Under the pieces are notes generated by a model. The model did not search any database and was not told where the DNA came from. It saw only the letters and a list, made by a program, of their open reading frames with translations. Below are positions 63,743 through 64,000 of a stretch of 64,000 nucleotides of DNA, in pieces (the first letter of the stretch is position 1; each line of letters starts with the position of its first letter). Position numbers and translations under genes: made by a program. Source of the DNA: Desmodesmus armatus (Eukaryota > Chlorophyta > Chlorophyceae > Sphaeropleales > Scenedesmaceae). Location: NCBI GenBank assembly GCA_007449985.2, contig VIIQ02000184.1, positions 1 through 64,000 of the forward strand. Direction: 5' to 3'.

Positions 63743-64000
63743 TGTTGGGAGTTGGTGAGGGGACTGTAGTGACGCTGCGGAGAGCAGGCGGGAGTCACTG
63801 CTGTTGTGGACGGATGGTTGTGGACAGGTGGAGCATGGAGAGACTTACATGCATAAAGAGCCAGACAATACTTATTAGATCCAATACCTAAAGGTCTGGT
63901 GCGTGTATATACTGATAGAGAGTCAGGGTATAGCCAACTTGTGGGCATAGCTAACTTCAGGACTCAAGGTGCATGATTGTCCGAGCATACACGATGCCAA
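63743..64000 (+). repeat. Direct repeat, right copy (LTR-like), cut by the window edge
   Basis: It starts TGTTGGGAGTTGG and follows 37909-38168 with a handful of substitutions and a 2-base gap (aatacacc versus aatacc). It continues beyond the window. Confidence 0.8.

Noticed and set aside
1..64000. CRISPR array, rRNA genes, bacterial operons or prophage
   Set aside because: No regularly spaced short repeats with unique spacers and no rRNA-like sequence were seen; introns and eukaryotic element types rule out a bacterial origin.

Overview
The window looks like nuclear DNA of a green alga, probably a chlorophycean such as a volvocalean or a Scenedesmus relative. The reasons are moderately GC-rich sequence full of CTG/CAG runs, Gln/Ala-rich proteins, GT-AG introns, TTTAGGG-like telomeric words, a chromovirus, and a HUH-Rep gene of the type described as Replitrons in Chlamydomonas. 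This placement is inference. Almost everything here is transposable-element sequence. I find one probable cellular gene, a divergent protein kinase at 33.9-37.3 kb.

Layout. (1) 1-7822: 2.2 tandem copies of a 3.5-kb unit. Each unit carries a DDE transposase on the minus strand, and its single ~780-nt intron is almost exactly filled by an antisense ORF resembling a PD-(D/E)XK nuclease. (2) 7.8-15.5 kb: dispersed repeats, a LINE 3' remnant, a 24-nt C run, a 230-bp foldback with telomere-like arms, and a G-rich minisatellite. (3) 15.7-17.4 kb: an intact three-exon HUH-Rep gene with a cluster of hairpins upstream. (4) 19.2-25.8 kb: four head-to-tail LINE-derived copies separated by the same 9-bp direct repeat. 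(5) 26.1-32.1 kb: a complete Ty3/gypsy chromovirus with identical 320-bp LTRs and a 5-bp target duplication. (6) 33.9-37.3 kb: the kinase gene. (7) 38.6-62.6 kb: a nest of related Ty3/gypsy elements and a copia-type gag. The outer edges carry a near-identical 258-bp direct repeat (37.9 kb and the right window edge).

The most notable system is in region 7. Two diverged elements (plus strand 43.3-54.7 kb, minus strand 61.3-54.8 kb) encode a DNMT3-like C5 cytosine methyltransferase between RNase H and integrase. They also carry a PHD finger and a Tudor-like module after integrase. The upstream ORF1 encodes Gag (in the plus-strand element), a DSGC protease and two transmembrane segments. It is joined to pol by a conserved apparent +1 frameshift at a UGA codon. 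A third ORF is low-complexity plus coiled coil. Because DNMT, PHD and Tudor domains are all kept between two diverged copies, I infer that these elements carry their own DNA-methylation writer and chromatin readers, which could act at the integration site or on the element itself.

Data quality: tandem copies differ mainly by one-base homopolymer indels, so several broken frames in 1-7.8 kb may be sequencing errors. All family calls are from reading motifs by eye; no search was run.
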